Below are positions 1 to 12,444 of a DNA stretch of 64,000 nucleotides, one piece after another. The DNA lies in NCBI RefSeq assembly GCF_030272615.1, contig NC_081406.1, positions 114,669,783 through 114,733,782 of the forward strand, in the 5' to 3' direction. Every line of letters starts with the position of its first letter. Positions within the stretch are counted from its first letter, which is position 1. Under the pieces are notes generated by a model. The model searched no databases. It was not told where the DNA came from and saw only the letters and a list, made by a program, of their open reading frames with translations. A program made the position numbers and the translations under genes. The stretch comes from Cryptomeria japonica (Eukaryota; Streptophyta; Pinopsida; Cupressales; Cupressaceae).

Positions 1-213
1 TGATTGCTTATTAGTTTCTTTTTTAGTTCTAATTCTAGCTTTCAAATATATTAATATATGTCTAATAGGTCTATTAATGTATAGTATAGGTATTTGTATA
101 CTTTGAGATATCATTTGGGTATATAGATATACATCTTTATATATATACATAGAGTGACTTATATATCCTCAGCTATATCCTATTTTATTCTCACATTTGA
201 AACACACATTTGG

Positions 214-253
<40 letters not shown>

Positions 254-790
254 TCTAGCTCTGTCTTTCCAGCTTTGTTTTTATCAGACACATATATTTC
301 TATATATATTGCTGAAATATATATACTGATATATGTTTAGAATTTTATCATGTAATCATTCATGCATCCTTCCTTTTACATACACATATGTTTATACAAG
401 ACTTATGTGTTTTCTGATCTTTATATTTCCTTACTTATTAGAACAGAGCTAGATTTAATCTAGTTGAATGTTTTTTCATTCTAGCTAAGGTAAAGATTAT
501 CACTGAGTTCTATTTGGTAGCACATATAAATGTAAGGTAATAATGTTAATTCAGGCCCATTATGGCAAGCCGGCTTTCAGAATAAGTATGGAGCTCTGTA
601 AAATAGGATTGCTATTATTTAAATTCTATTCTCTACTAACATGGGCAGATAGTGGATAGTTAATTAGAATGGATAAACAATCCATTGCTAATTCAGATAT
701 CTTGATGAGGTAATCATTTCTTTATCATTTTTAACTCATTTTTCTTATATGGGCTAATAGTCTCTTTAAATTAATATGCATCACTTTGTT
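1..790. other. AT-rich spacer with TA microsatellite
   Basis: I see no gene here. The stretch is strongly AT-rich and contains a (TA)n microsatellite at about 214-251. Nothing resembles a coding frame longer than chance. Confidence 0.6.
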
Positions 791-1190
791 ATTGTGATAA
801 TGGCTAACTTTTGGAGGAGGAGACTTCTTGTCTGATACTCAAGAACCTTTCTCGACAAAGCAAGAGGATAACATTTATCGAGAATATACGGGACATAGGT
901 ATGCCCATGTATGAAAGCATAGATCTTAATGAATATCAAACCGTGGGTATGCCTACGGAAATTTTGTATTTAATAAATCTCATCATGATATGATTCATGG
1001 GTATGCCCATGTTAATTTTGTATAAGGACAGGACCTATGGTCCCAGGCTAGGCTGGAGGTTTTCTCAACCCCGCTCTTTCCTACCAGCGCCTACAGCGAG
1101 TGGGGTCACATTGTAAAATATTTATTTATATTAATAAAAAAAACTCTTCAGGGCTTCGGCCTTTTATCGATCAAAAAAAAAAAAAAAAAA
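791..1190 (+). mobile_element. Possible 3' end of a poly(A)-tailed retroposon
   Basis: A less AT-rich tract (about 1020-1115) is followed by an AATAAA-rich stretch, then TTATCGATC and an uninterrupted run of about 18 A at 1173-1190. A terminal A run directly after such a tail is typical of LINE, SINE or processed-mRNA insertions. I found no reverse-transcriptase motif and no convincing target duplication, so the class is uncertain. Confidence 0.35.
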
Positions 1191-2070
1191 GATGATTCAA
1201 ATAATATGCATTTCTTTTAATGGGCTCCAATTGGTCCTACTAGTCCTCATCATTAATCGGGTCCTTAGTGGGCCTGACTAAAAAAAAATTCATTCCTGGA
1301 CAATTGGCCATTGAAAATTCTTTGGAACGCCAATTGGATTTAAAAATTGAGTAGGTCATCATTTAATTTTGACGCTTGATGCCTCTCAGTTCTAATCAAA
1401 ACAACATGAGTAGCCTCCAAGACTAGCTTCAAAAACCAACCAAATCACCTCCCCAACCTGGAAACTAGCACACTTGTAGAACGTTATATGAGGAATCCAA
1501 AATGCTAAAGAGTTACTCATGATGATACCTAAGGTGAAATGTTTTAATCCTCAAAGTTCCCAACTTAGGCTCTAAAACTGCACCTTTCAAACCCTTGTAA
1601 AACCCATCCAAACACTGATCTGTGAAATAACAAACTTTTGTTTCAAAAGCCGTCACTTGGAAAAATGATACATATGAATACCATGAGCGTGTGTCCAAAG
1701 GGTTTTGATTTGAATTGATCGCATGAGCAAAATATTAAAATCCAAACTTGCCTTCTCTAAAAATTCTGAAAATGTTGATTTCCAACCTATGTAAAGTCCT
1801 TTGAGATTTGACTTTGAAAAAATATCAAATGAGGTGATGGGGTGCTGCAAATTGGCAAAGAGGTAGATAAAAAAAATATGGAATCATGGGGAACATTTAA
1901 TTTTATGTGCAATTCGTTAGACCATGAAATAAAAATCAGAATGTTGGGCTACTTTAGCATATTTTATACAATCCAATTAGCAAATTTGAACAATTTGCAA
2001 ATGGATTTGACATAGAAAACTTATCAAACGGATTCATGGGTCTATAAAAAATGAAATAGGAGTTCATTAA
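1191..2070. other. Spacer, no gene seen
   Basis: No coding frame, RNA gene or terminal repeat is recognisable here. It is probably old repeat-derived sequence. Confidence 0.5.
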
Positions 2071-2071
2071 G

Positions 2072-2188
2072 ATGCAAAAAATCACCAAAAATGATTGGTT
2101 TGACATGACACTCAACTAGCATATAAATGCAAAAAATCACCAAAAATGATTGGTTTGACATGACACTCAACTAGCATATAAATGCAAA
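2072..2188. repeat. 55-bp tandem duplication
   Basis: Two practically identical 55-bp units start at 2072 and 2127, and the start of a third is visible at 2182. The near identity implies a recent local duplication inside otherwise old sequence. Confidence 0.9.
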
Positions 2189-2574
2189 TCTCCAAAGATG
2201 GCTAGTCAAAAAAGTTTGACAATTGCAATCAGCAAACCGACCTCAAGACCCCAAAACAAGGACTTTAAAATCTCATCAAAACAGATCCTAGGAGGCCGAA
2301 AATGGACATATGCCATCTTTAATAAGAGGTTATAAGTTTTTGCAAGTAGTTTCTAATGAAAATCAAGGGTTGTCAAAATATTGATCCTCAAAGTGGGCTA
2401 CTTGGATTGATTTTGTAGGGGTGTTTCTGAGTGTCACAAACAAAATTTCAACATGGGCCCTCAAAATTTTACAAAATTTTGGAGGTCCCAACATGATATA
2501 GCAAAAAACAAGAGTAGAAGGCAGTTTGAAATAAGAAAAATTTATAGATTTCTTTAACATTAGTAGATCAAAGA

Positions 2575-2890
2575 TGAATAGCTTCCACCCATTTCATAAA
2601 GTAATTTGTAGCTATATGATAAAGGTGAATCCTATAAGAGGTATTTTCTTTTTAAATAGCTAAACTCCATATTGAAAATGGCCAAGGAGGAGCTTGGGTA
2701 CAAAGTTCTTGTGTGGGAGCTCAAATAAGATTTTTATGTTATTGGCATTGGGGACATTTCCTAACAAAGGTAAATGAGTCTTGTTCTATTATTTTCCAAT
2801 AATATCTCATGCACAACAATTTATTACTAATGATTTGGTTCCAAAGTGTCCACTTCGAGAGCCCAAATTAGCCTCTTGAAGGGCTAGGGG
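2575..2890 (-). pseudogene. Relic Ty3/gypsy integrase fragment
   Basis: Read on the minus strand in shifting frames, this stretch shows the integrase zinc-binding region: His residues in a GHFGTKS-like context, then RYYW and KCPQCQ. Further left it shows the start of the catalytic core, with the residues ATNYFMKWVEA at about 2575-2612. The order matches Metaviridae integrase. Stops and indels interrupt every frame and no LTR could be assigned, so it is a dead fragment of an older element. Confidence 0.75.
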
Positions 2891-5800
2891 TATTTTACAG
2901 TATATGCATGGCTAATGCCACTAGGTCAACATAAAAATAATTAGATCAAACAAAGGCTTTTGATCCCCAATCTTGCTAAATAGTGCAAGGGAAGAGCATA
3001 CAACTTCAAGTGATCCCAAACACAACACACAAGTTAATTGACCCTCTATGCTACTTTAGTTCGTAGATTATTAATAGTAAGGATGTCTTTGACCAAGAAA
3101 CTGCAAAAGATGGTGTTAGTATTTTCATGATCTATCTTTGACAAATAATTTCAAACTACACAACAAAATGATTAGATGTCAAAAGTGATCAAAGAAAATG
3201 ATTGTTCGCTTGGAGAAGGTTGGGACACACCGCAATAAACAAGGATGTGTAGGGATGTTTGTGAATTTTCACTTATAATGGTTTGGGTATGTAGCCCCTA
3301 AAGAATTTTTTTGGTAAGCTAAAAGATAAAGAAAAAATTAGAAAATTTAACCTACAATAACTTTGTTACACCTTACATGGTCATTGATGTATAGAGAAAA
3401 ATTGTCAATGTATAGAGACAATTCACTCAAATAGTCACAAATTCACCTTCCTTAACTCATCTATAGGATGTCCTGTAATGCATTTGTCAACATAGGGTTA
3501 GTTTCACTTTATCTCTCAACACATTCGCCTCAATAATCCAATAAACTACTTGTTAGCAAATTTAGCCAATTAGCATTAGGTTTGACTTATTACTGATCAT
3601 ACTTGCCTAAATCTTTGCACATTCACCTTAGTTTTCACACATTCACTTTTTTGAACTACATTTTCCTAAATGAGGTCAATTTATACATCCTAGTATGAAA
3701 TCACCTTAGCATGTTTAGATTTTCCTATCTAGGAGGTGCATTTTCCTAAGTACTACGCATTCAACTTTTTTGATTCAGGATGTCTAAAACACAAATTCAC
3801 CTTTTATAAACACTTTTTCTCATTTGTAGTTCCCATTCAACTAAATAGCAAGAAATTTTCCCAACATGAAAAATGAAAAAATACAAAATCTTGATTAGTA
3901 GACCCATGACATGGGCTCCATTAGGCATGCCAAAAATGTATGCATGAAACTATGTTGAATATGAATGGAAGTTACAATTTCCTTCTACAAAAATCTACAA
4001 TTTGTTTTGGATAAAAACTGAATCGGGTAGATTAGGACCTAATCCCACTCTCATTCACACATTGGAATATGAAAGAGCCTAAGGAAGTGATTCACTTTGA
4101 TTCAAATAATACTTTTAGGGTTTCTATTCCTTTGCTGATATGAAAGGTAAATGAGTCAAATGTAAAGTGATAACAAACTAACCTAATGAAATGTATGAAA
4201 ACAGCTAAGATAATTGCACTAACAGACCGATATAGGAATGAAACTGAAACATAGAGTATAGATTTGACATTAGAATTCTGATGTGCACCTGATTGAGCTG
4301 AACCGAGGTGCTAGGTGCTTTGGTCCCTAACACTAAATTAAACCAAAAATTAGAAATATGTAAATTGAAGTGCTTTAGGCCTGAACTGCCAAAACTTGCA
4401 ACTGAATGAGGAGGACCAAGGTGTTGGACACTCTCATCCTAGGATCAGGGTGTTTGGCGCTCTGATCTCAGAGGTTTTGGTCCAAATTCTAGATCTGGAT
4501 CTGTGCCTATTAATTGAGACTTCCCAAGAATTCATAGGTTTAATGAAAACTTGTACCTACATCTATGATCTGAAAAATGGTGTGTAGGTGACTATATAGG
4601 GTTTTACCTTATTCAAACCCCTTTTTTTGTGATTTCCATCTCCACAAATAGCCAATAAAGTATTGAAAAGTGTGTGTGGGCCCTAGAATCTCATGTGTTT
4701 GTAAGATTCCTATGAGCTAAAATGAAAAACTAGAGTTACACCCTATGTTTGGAGTAAAAACCCTAAGTGATTGTAATGTAAATGCTTCAAATCACAAACC
4801 CAATGTAGATCTATAGCAATAAAGTAAATTTAAAAATGAATGATATGAAACTTGCATAGAGATATGAAAATAACATGAGACCATACCCAACCCTAAGGGA
4901 GAAGGACAAGCCAATCAACAGTTGGTGATCTCCTTATTATTCTTCAATATCTCCTAAGATTCCAAAAAATGTTGATGAAGACTTGATGAATGATGAATTT
5001 TCTGATTGTAGACTCCACATGAAACCTACACTTTCACTTCATAAGAGGTCTCCTTCAATTGCTAGAGAATGGATCCTTCAAATGAGGAAAGAAAATGTTA
5101 TATATATGGAACCCTAACTTTAATTTTGATCACAGGCCAACCTATAATTGATCAAATTTCATACAAAGTAAGATTTGAACATTATAGTACTGCCAGAATA
5201 AGATCCCAAAATCCTGGGAGAAAAAAGTTGGGACCGGTGGTCATACTGGTCTGACCAACTTTTTTCCAAATTTCTAGGGATGCAAAATATCATGATTACA
5301 AAGTTAAATCTAGCTTGGTGGGTCAATCCAAGGTGTTTAGATGTGCAAAAATGTGCTTTGAAGATCAAAATTAAGACTTTATTATGATTAATTAAAATGA
5401 AATAAAAAGAGGCACATTTAGGGTTAAGAGCCCAATTTTATAATATGTGGATTGGTGAGAAAGGACCTTGGATTTAATTAAATTAATAATTTAATGCTTA
5501 AAGGAGCATTGAAAATGCAAAATGCAATGCAACACACTAAGGCAAGTGCTAACCTAAGCGTGAAATTGGACATCCCTAATCAAGGGTGTACAATTGATGA
5601 TGCTACACATTCAAATTCCTTTCACATTCATTTATACTTTCTAAGCTTCAATTCACTTACCCTATTTTGTAGTTATTTTCCCTTTACAAAAACTCTATAC
5701 TTAACTACCTTTCAATTACACATCTGGTTCAATTGGAAAAGTACAAAAAGATTTTTCTTTGCTCCACTTCAATTATTAAACTTTAGTGGCTAATTATAAT

Positions 5801-8272
5801 TGGAAACATTAGTTTTAAAAAAATCCCTACAAGCCTCTAGCTTCACTTCTAATTATAGTTCCCCACTCTAAGGCAAATAGAATTTCCTTTAGGAATGCTA
5901 TAGTCATTTTCTCTCTCCTCTAAATTACATCACCTTGACATCATCTTCACTACAGATCTAAAACTTGAGCTCCATTTAATAAAGTAGACTTTGCAACTGC
6001 ACATCTAAACTTCCATTTAGATGGGCTTTTTCACAACCACTCCATTACTAACATTATTCTAATGTCATGCCCACCTATTGATATCATCATTATATAGTCA
6101 CTATATCATTATTTTAAAGTAATTCATTGTTTAGATGATGTCATGATGATATCATCAATACATAATTCTAAAATTGTCATTTGAACTATAACTATGGAAT
6201 TTTCATTTTCAATTGAAGTTCACAAAAATTCATCATCTATATACACTCCCTTCAAATTTGGTTGATCCCCTAGTTCTATAGTTATTTACATTATGTTGAT
6301 GTCATCCCCAACCCAATTTTCTCTATTCATTATTTCTTGAAATTTTGGTTTAGGCTTTTGAAAAAATTTCTAAGTGTTTTGAATTTTATGCTTCTAATCA
6401 TTCTCACCCAGCTCTAACTTTCCCATATTCACCCAAAAAATTCATTGTCCATCAATATTGGACTGTGATCCAACCATAATTTTAGGATTTAGTTTCTTCA
6501 TCCCTAAAATATCATAGCTCCATCACTCCATAAAAATAATTTGGAGTTAGACTTTCAACTATCTCATACAAGTGAGTACCCCTTATAGGCTCATTCTAAT
6601 ACCATAACCCTAACATCCTTAAAGTCTTTTCATTATTGGAGTTGACCCTTCATACTTATAACCCTTTGCACCTCATTTAGGTATGACTTTCAAACCAACT
6701 CTAAAGTATAAAAATTCAACCATGGGCTTCTATCATAATTTCTTCTCGAAGTTCGAGATCTAACAAGTTTCACTATTTTCACCAAAATCCTCTATAACAC
6801 CATAATATCCTACAAGGCCATATGGTCATTGGAAAGGACTTGAAATGAGAAGAAAAGTATAATAAACTAGACAACACTATATTATTCATTGTCTAAGGAG
6901 ACTTGAGCATAGTTTTGGCATGGAATTCAAGTGGTTTCAATGGTGATTTATAGGAAAGTGTTCAGGGTTTTAATATTTTGTTTATTTTGCTCATTCACAC
7001 CTAAAATGACCCATTTTTATCTAGAATACATAGATTCAATGTAGAACTACAATGTGACCATGCTAAATTTAATGAAATGACACATATATCTTAGAAGGAT
7101 GATTTTCATGTCATTATAGAAAAATTTACTATAAATTTCATTAATTTTTTTGTTGTGTCACATGTGGATTTGGACAATGACTAGTATAGGTTTTAATGAT
7201 ATGTTTTTATGGTGACATCCCACAACAGTTGATGTTTTTTTCAACCTTAGTGTTTATGTTTTCATGATTAAGGCTCGTATAAGTTCCTACACTTGTCCAA
7301 AATTTATTATGGTGGTTGAAGTTGCAAAACCCAAGCTTCCATGCTATCTCTATGGCTGATTTGGTGGATTTTATGGGTATATTCTTGTTATGACACTCCA
7401 AACTAGAAAATCATTAATGTGTAGAATGATTCCTTTAATTTTTATAGCCTTGCAATGTTCAAAATAGAATTTACATGCAAGACATTGATGAAACACAATG
7501 ATTAGCCATGAAAAATTTCTACAATTCTAGATTTGCACATTCTCCCTTTTGTAGCTTATAGCCTAGAGTTGGAGGTGTATTTATGGATTTTTATCATTGA
7601 TTCTAAAGGTTTAAAAGGTTTTTCATTTCATGATTTCTAGAAAAATGTGTAGAATTTTTTTAATCTTTTCATAGTTACCAATCATTTTTCCATCAAAGTT
7701 TAACTAAGAACTTACCAAAATATAGCCACAACTACATATATTTGTAATGATATGTCTCATTGATTATGTTAGTGTAGGTTTTTATTTTCTTAGTGTATTA
7801 TTTGTTTTTACTTAGTCCTAAGCTTTCCTTACACTTTTATTAAGCTTTCTTAGGTAAAAAAAAAAGTAATTTTATTAATTAATAACTAGGTTAAGATGTT
7901 GAGGTGTCCCCATCATTAAAGTGTGGAGTGCTCACTATTTTTAGATTACTTGGAGGTCACACCCTATCGGTTGGATTTGCCACCTCTATCCTCTTCCTAG
8001 TTCTATATAAAATCCATTTCTAACTTATATTTGATATTACCCATCTATCCCTTGTCATTCTATTGCCTACATTGTGATGCTCTTGCAAAAGTTGACATTC
8101 ATGTACATTGATGCATGCAGTCATTCTTTTGCAATTTTTATCTAGAACTCCTAATGAAATCTTATCATCTTGACATCATGGGTTTATAATTGCTTTATTT
8201 CAGTTACAGTTTTATAGCTTATCTCTCTCGTAGAAAAATCTTAGTTAATCATTTGTTTCAGATTTCTAACAT
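2891..8272. other. Old repeat-derived spacer, no intact gene
   Basis: Frames here are short and none has a recognisable motif. The tract may include the upstream part of the decayed element whose integrase lies at 2575-2890, but I could not identify RNase H or reverse-transcriptase residues. Base composition is uniformly AT-rich. Confidence 0.5.
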
Positions 8273-8277
8273 ACTAG
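8273..8277. repeat. Target-site duplication of element A (left)
   Basis: The bases ACTAG immediately precede the left LTR and recur at 40200-40204 directly after the right LTR. A 5-bp duplication is standard for Ty3/gypsy integrase. Confidence 0.9.
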
Positions 8278-9757
8278 CATAGACGTATAAAAATAACCAT
8301 ATTCCTAAATGAATATTCAATGTTCATTTTATTCTTATTCATCTATTTAGTTAAATCTAATTTAATTAAATCACCCACATTCTTCTATTTAATTAAATAA
8401 ATTATTCAATTTATTTAGTTAAATTCACTTAAGCCCTTTATGTCATTTAATTGAATAAATCATTTTATTTAATTAAATCCCTTCTCCTTACTTTTTAATT
8501 AAATTTACATTTAATTAATAGTTTACTCCAAATTGAATAAATCCAATTTATTTAATTTCCAAACTTGCAACCAAATAGAAATAAAGCAATTTATTTTAAT
8601 TAATCCTATTATCCCTCATCCACTTGCATTTTCCTACATCTCCCACTTGCATCCTAACCCTATTCCTAATTTCTTCTAGAATCCATCTGATCCTAATCAA
8701 TTAACCTAAACCCATCCATTATCCCTTTTTCCCTAAATTTGAGGAGGTCACTTCTCAAATTTGGAGTAAAGTCTTCAAAAGGCATTAAAGCCTTTATGCC
8801 TTCAACAAGCTAACTTGTTGAATACCCCCAAATTTGGAAGGACTCTTACAAATTTGTCCCCAAAGTCTTCAAACCATTAATGGTTAACTAAACCTTAGTG
8901 GCATGGTTAGAGACTTTTTGACTAACTTAACCTCCTAACCCAGGGGTCTCATCAAGCATTCATTTCTTTGACCATGGCTACCCCTTTAACCTTTGCACAA
9001 GAGTTTACCCTTTGGGTAAAAGCATTATCCATTGGATAACCCTAACCTAACCTTAACCCTTACCTCCTAAGGTAACCATAAGGTCTTCTCAAGCATTTAT
9101 TGCTTCTTTCATCTCTTCTCAAGCAGTCTTGTGTTGACAATTGTCACCATTTCATTGGTGAAAATTGTAAACATGGATTGATAACTTTCAATCCTAACCC
9201 TTGATTAACTCCTTCATTCTTGACCATCCATTGCCCTATTTTCACTATAAATAGAGCTCTCATTCCTCCATTTTGAGGATCTATGCAAGCTTTAAATATC
9301 TCATTTATGCTCAAATTTATCAATATATCTAGCTTCTCTTTGTAATAGGAATTAATCTAATAAACATTTTAGACTATTTCCTTTATCATTAGCTTAAATC
9401 ATTAACTAGTATATCATGTTAGGATAGTATTGTTACTAACCTTGTCATCTTATAATCTAGTTGACTTCATTTGTAAAATCATGCATAGATAGGATGCATT
9501 TCATGCTAAAATAAATCTAAAGCATCCCTCGTTCTTGCATTCATCATCCCTAAGTCACTTTGCTCGGTGATCTGAGAGCAACGACATTGGCTTGAGGGAC
9601 CTTGTGGGATAGAGAACCATGAAACCTACCTTGGGAAGTTGAGTCATTTTTCATGACTCCATAACTTGCACCAAGAAGTCCTGTGGGTGTGTGGACAAGT
9701 CTCTTTGAACACATTTTTCACATTTTAAGTTTCATTGACACGCTTTTCTCGCACACA
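8278..9757 (+). repeat. 5' LTR of element A
   Basis: This matches the split 3' LTR (25555-26142 plus 39304-40199) along its length with scattered substitutions, and the lengths are 1480 and 1484 bp. The 3' copy begins TGTAGACG while this copy begins CATAGACG, so both bases of the canonical TG end have mutated here. It ends in ACACA before the primer-binding site. Confidence 0.95.
9246..9254 (+). promoter_or_regulatory. TATA box in 5' LTR of element A
   Basis: TATAAATAG lies in a TTCACTATAAATAGAGCTCTC context, conserved in the 3' LTR at 39686-39694. Its position two-thirds of the way along the LTR fits the U3 promoter that drives the sense genomic transcript. Confidence 0.75.
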
Positions 9758-9761
9758 TTTA

Positions 9762-9779
9762 TGGCGCCCACCATGGGGC
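9762..9779 (+). promoter_or_regulatory. Primer-binding site of element A
   Basis: TGGCGCCCACCATGGGGC lies four bases after the LTR end. A TGGCGCC start is common in Tat and Athila elements, which use tRNA primers other than initiator methionine. I cannot assign the tRNA without a search. Confidence 0.65.
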
Positions 9780-9846
9780 TCTACCCCATTAATCAAATCA
9801 GTTTTTAAATATAATCACTTTTACAAGTATGCGGGAAACAGGAATC

Positions 9847-10110
9847 AACGCATAGGGAACATCCCTTAGCGTGTCTAGTCAATCTTCCAGCGCATATGGC
9901 TCATTGTTTAGCGTGTGGGACTCATTCCCTAGTGCGTATAGACCATAACTTAGTGCATCAATTTTACTAACATTTTCATGTAGGTCTCGGCACGGGAAAA
10001 TAATATAGCAGCGCATTCCGAAAATAGTTTAGCACATCAAGTCTGTCTGATAGTGCATCCCAGTTGTTTTGTAGCACATATAGTCCTTTCTATAGCGCAT
10101 CATAGACAGA
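9847..10110 (+). repeat. Degenerate 21-bp tandem array, leader copy 1
   Basis: Successive units begin with AGCGTGT, AGCGCAT, AGCGTGT, AGTGCGT and AGTGCAT, spaced 21 bp apart, followed by more diverged units. The core is roughly AGCGCAT and the rest of each unit is unlike its neighbours. Confidence 0.8.
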
Positions 10111-11604
10111 AGGTAAAAATAAAAATTGTAACCTAGTTTAAATTTAGACTTGTTGAAGTCCACAAAAGCCTGTATTTTTCTAACTACTTTGGTGGGTATT
10201 TTACAGGGTTTTCTGACATCTTATTGCAGGAAGGAGCTTAATGTTATTTCAGAATTATAAATAGTTTAAATTTTTACTAACTTATTTAAGTTAGTTAGAA
10301 TTTAAAGTCTTTTTAGTTCTTGTTAAATAAAATTGAACTCACCTTATTTGGGCTATAAAAAGAACCACAAAAACAATCTTTTCTTGCTTTCCTAGGAGAG
10401 AAATTTTCAATTGGACTCTAAAAAGAACAAAGCAATTTTTCCATTTTTCCAAACAAGGTGTTTAAAAAGAACTTCACCATCCTTTGGTGCATAAAAGGAT
10501 CCACTTCAAGTTTTTGCAAAGTAAATAATCACACATGTCCAAAAGTCATTTACAACTAAAGAGGGAAGATCTTCCCCTTTTGATCGATTTCTTTTGTTGA
10601 CCAAACATCGAATTTGCTTTGTTGACCAGGTTCCTTTTCATAGATCAGAAAATCATTGCTTTAAAAGAGTAAAATAAACACCATATTTTTTTGGAGCAAC
10701 ATCTCCATATAGATCTTAGCAAATTATTGCCATGAAAAGTTAAAAAGAACCTTGTTTGCCTTGTCTCGAAAGTGGAAGGAATATGCTCTCCACTTAACTG
10801 GGTGATCAAAAAGCCAGACCACTCTTACGCTTTCAGTGATATTGCATTAAATCCTTTAGTAGGCCTGCCTTCCCGAGGGGTTGAAAAAATCTTAAAGCCA
10901 TTTTTGGCCAGTGTGAAGGGAATGACCTAAGTGGGAAACGACTTTGAAGCCAAGTGTTCCAACCCACTATAATCAAAAGTGGAAAGTGATGAAAGTCCTT
11001 TTCAACGGTTGCGCACAGTGATTATCCTTCCCCCAGTCTCCTTGAGATATATAAAGCCTTTGTTCTAAAGGTTGGGAACCCTCCTGAGGGAGTTTATCAC
11101 TGACGGACGAACGAGAAGCCTAATTACGAACCTTAGCATAGAAACTTTGATCCGAATTAGTATCCAGACATTTGTAATATCATAGTGCAAGGGTGGGGAA
11201 GAATCTGCCACCAAGATTGCTCACCATATATCTCCCAAGATAACTACTTGATTGTGAAGCAATTCACTTTGGGTTAATTTTTGGCAAAAGGCAAAAAAAA
11301 TGGGTGCCCCCTAGGGGGTGACACAGTTGTTTGAGTTGACGGAGTATCGAGACTAGTGGGCTATGATATTGCTTGTGACCCTTGAATAAAGAGTCTAACT
11401 AAAGTGCATGTTGTATCTAAACCTGTCAAAACATTGAGGATTTGAACACATCCTCGCAAAACATAAACTCATTGTTTAAATTAAGCAAAATGGTTGTCTC
11501 TTTGGTGTTGTGTCTTCATTTGTTACTTCAGAGAATCATCTATCATCACTAAAAACTCAAAGCAAAATTGCAAAACTTGCAGAAAAGCAACCAATTCAAA
11601 ATAT

Positions 11605-11975
11605 CAGGGCAGTTTAGCGTGTAAGAGCAACCTCTTAGCATGTAGAAACCATCTTTTAGCACATTCAACCTTTACCTTAGTGCGTTAGGGCTTAACGTTA
11701 GCACTTTGTAAAAATCCAAAACTGGCAGTTTAAAGTAGCACATTTTGAAAATAGTTTGGCATGTTGAAGCATTAGCTTAGCATGTGGAGATCAAAATTTA
11801 GTGCATAGAGATCAACTGTTTGCACGTTGGCGGCCCATATTAGCGCATAACCTTTTGAACCAAGACAAAATCAAAGTAATCCAGTTAGTGCATCATAGGG
11901 GGCAGTGTAGCACATGGGGTCTTTTCTCTAACGCATTAAGGACTTTCTGTAGCGCATTGTGTCTCTGTCTTAGCG
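11605..11975 (+). repeat. Degenerate 21-bp tandem array, leader copy 2
   Basis: The same AGCGCAT-like core recurs at 21-bp steps (for example AGCATGT, AGCACAT, AGTGCGT, AGCACTT, then later AGCGCAT and AGCGCGT). It lies 1.5 kb after the first array, in the same orientation, just upstream of gag. Confidence 0.8.
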
Positions 11976-12444
11976 CGTAGCCAAAACCAGGAAAAAATAG
12001 GGGGCAAAACAAAGGTCATTTTTGAAAAATTTAAAAACAATTTCGGGATTTTTCCTTCCTCAGCCTGAACTTCATCAAACAGAAAACCAAAACAGAGTAT
12101 CCAAAACTATTCTCAAAACAAGTTTTCCATCGAACAAAGTTGTCAAAATCTGAAAAACTAGTCGCAAGATAACACATCTCTCCTATCAAAATCAGGAAAC
12201 CTCATCACAAGTATCAAATAGCTCCTTCAATCAAACGGATTTCTATCCCAAAACACACTTGCTTTAAAACTCCAAGTTGTCAAATTGAGTTTCCATATCG
12301 GGAAAGCTCATATTCCATATCATTTGACATGCTTTGTCATGAGGGGGCATCTAAATCTTCATTTTGATAAAGTAAAACTTGAGTTTTCAAAACAAGCTAA
12401 ACTAAATCCAAAACAAATCAAAGGAAACCATTGATCTCTTGTGC

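Larger units (their letters stand above)
9780..12444 (+). other. Long untranslated leader of element A
   Basis: About 2.7 kb separates the primer-binding site from the first gag-like codons, and no coding frame is recognisable in it. It holds two degenerate 21-bp tandem arrays, annotated separately. Leaders of this size are known in Tat/Ogre elements, where leader introns or small ORFs can occur. I see neither clearly here. Confidence 0.7.

Noticed and set aside
9036-9064. Telomere-like CCCTAACCTAACCTTAACCC stretch
   Set aside because: It is degenerate, short, and an internal part of the element A LTR (repeated at 39478-39500). It is not a telomere relic.
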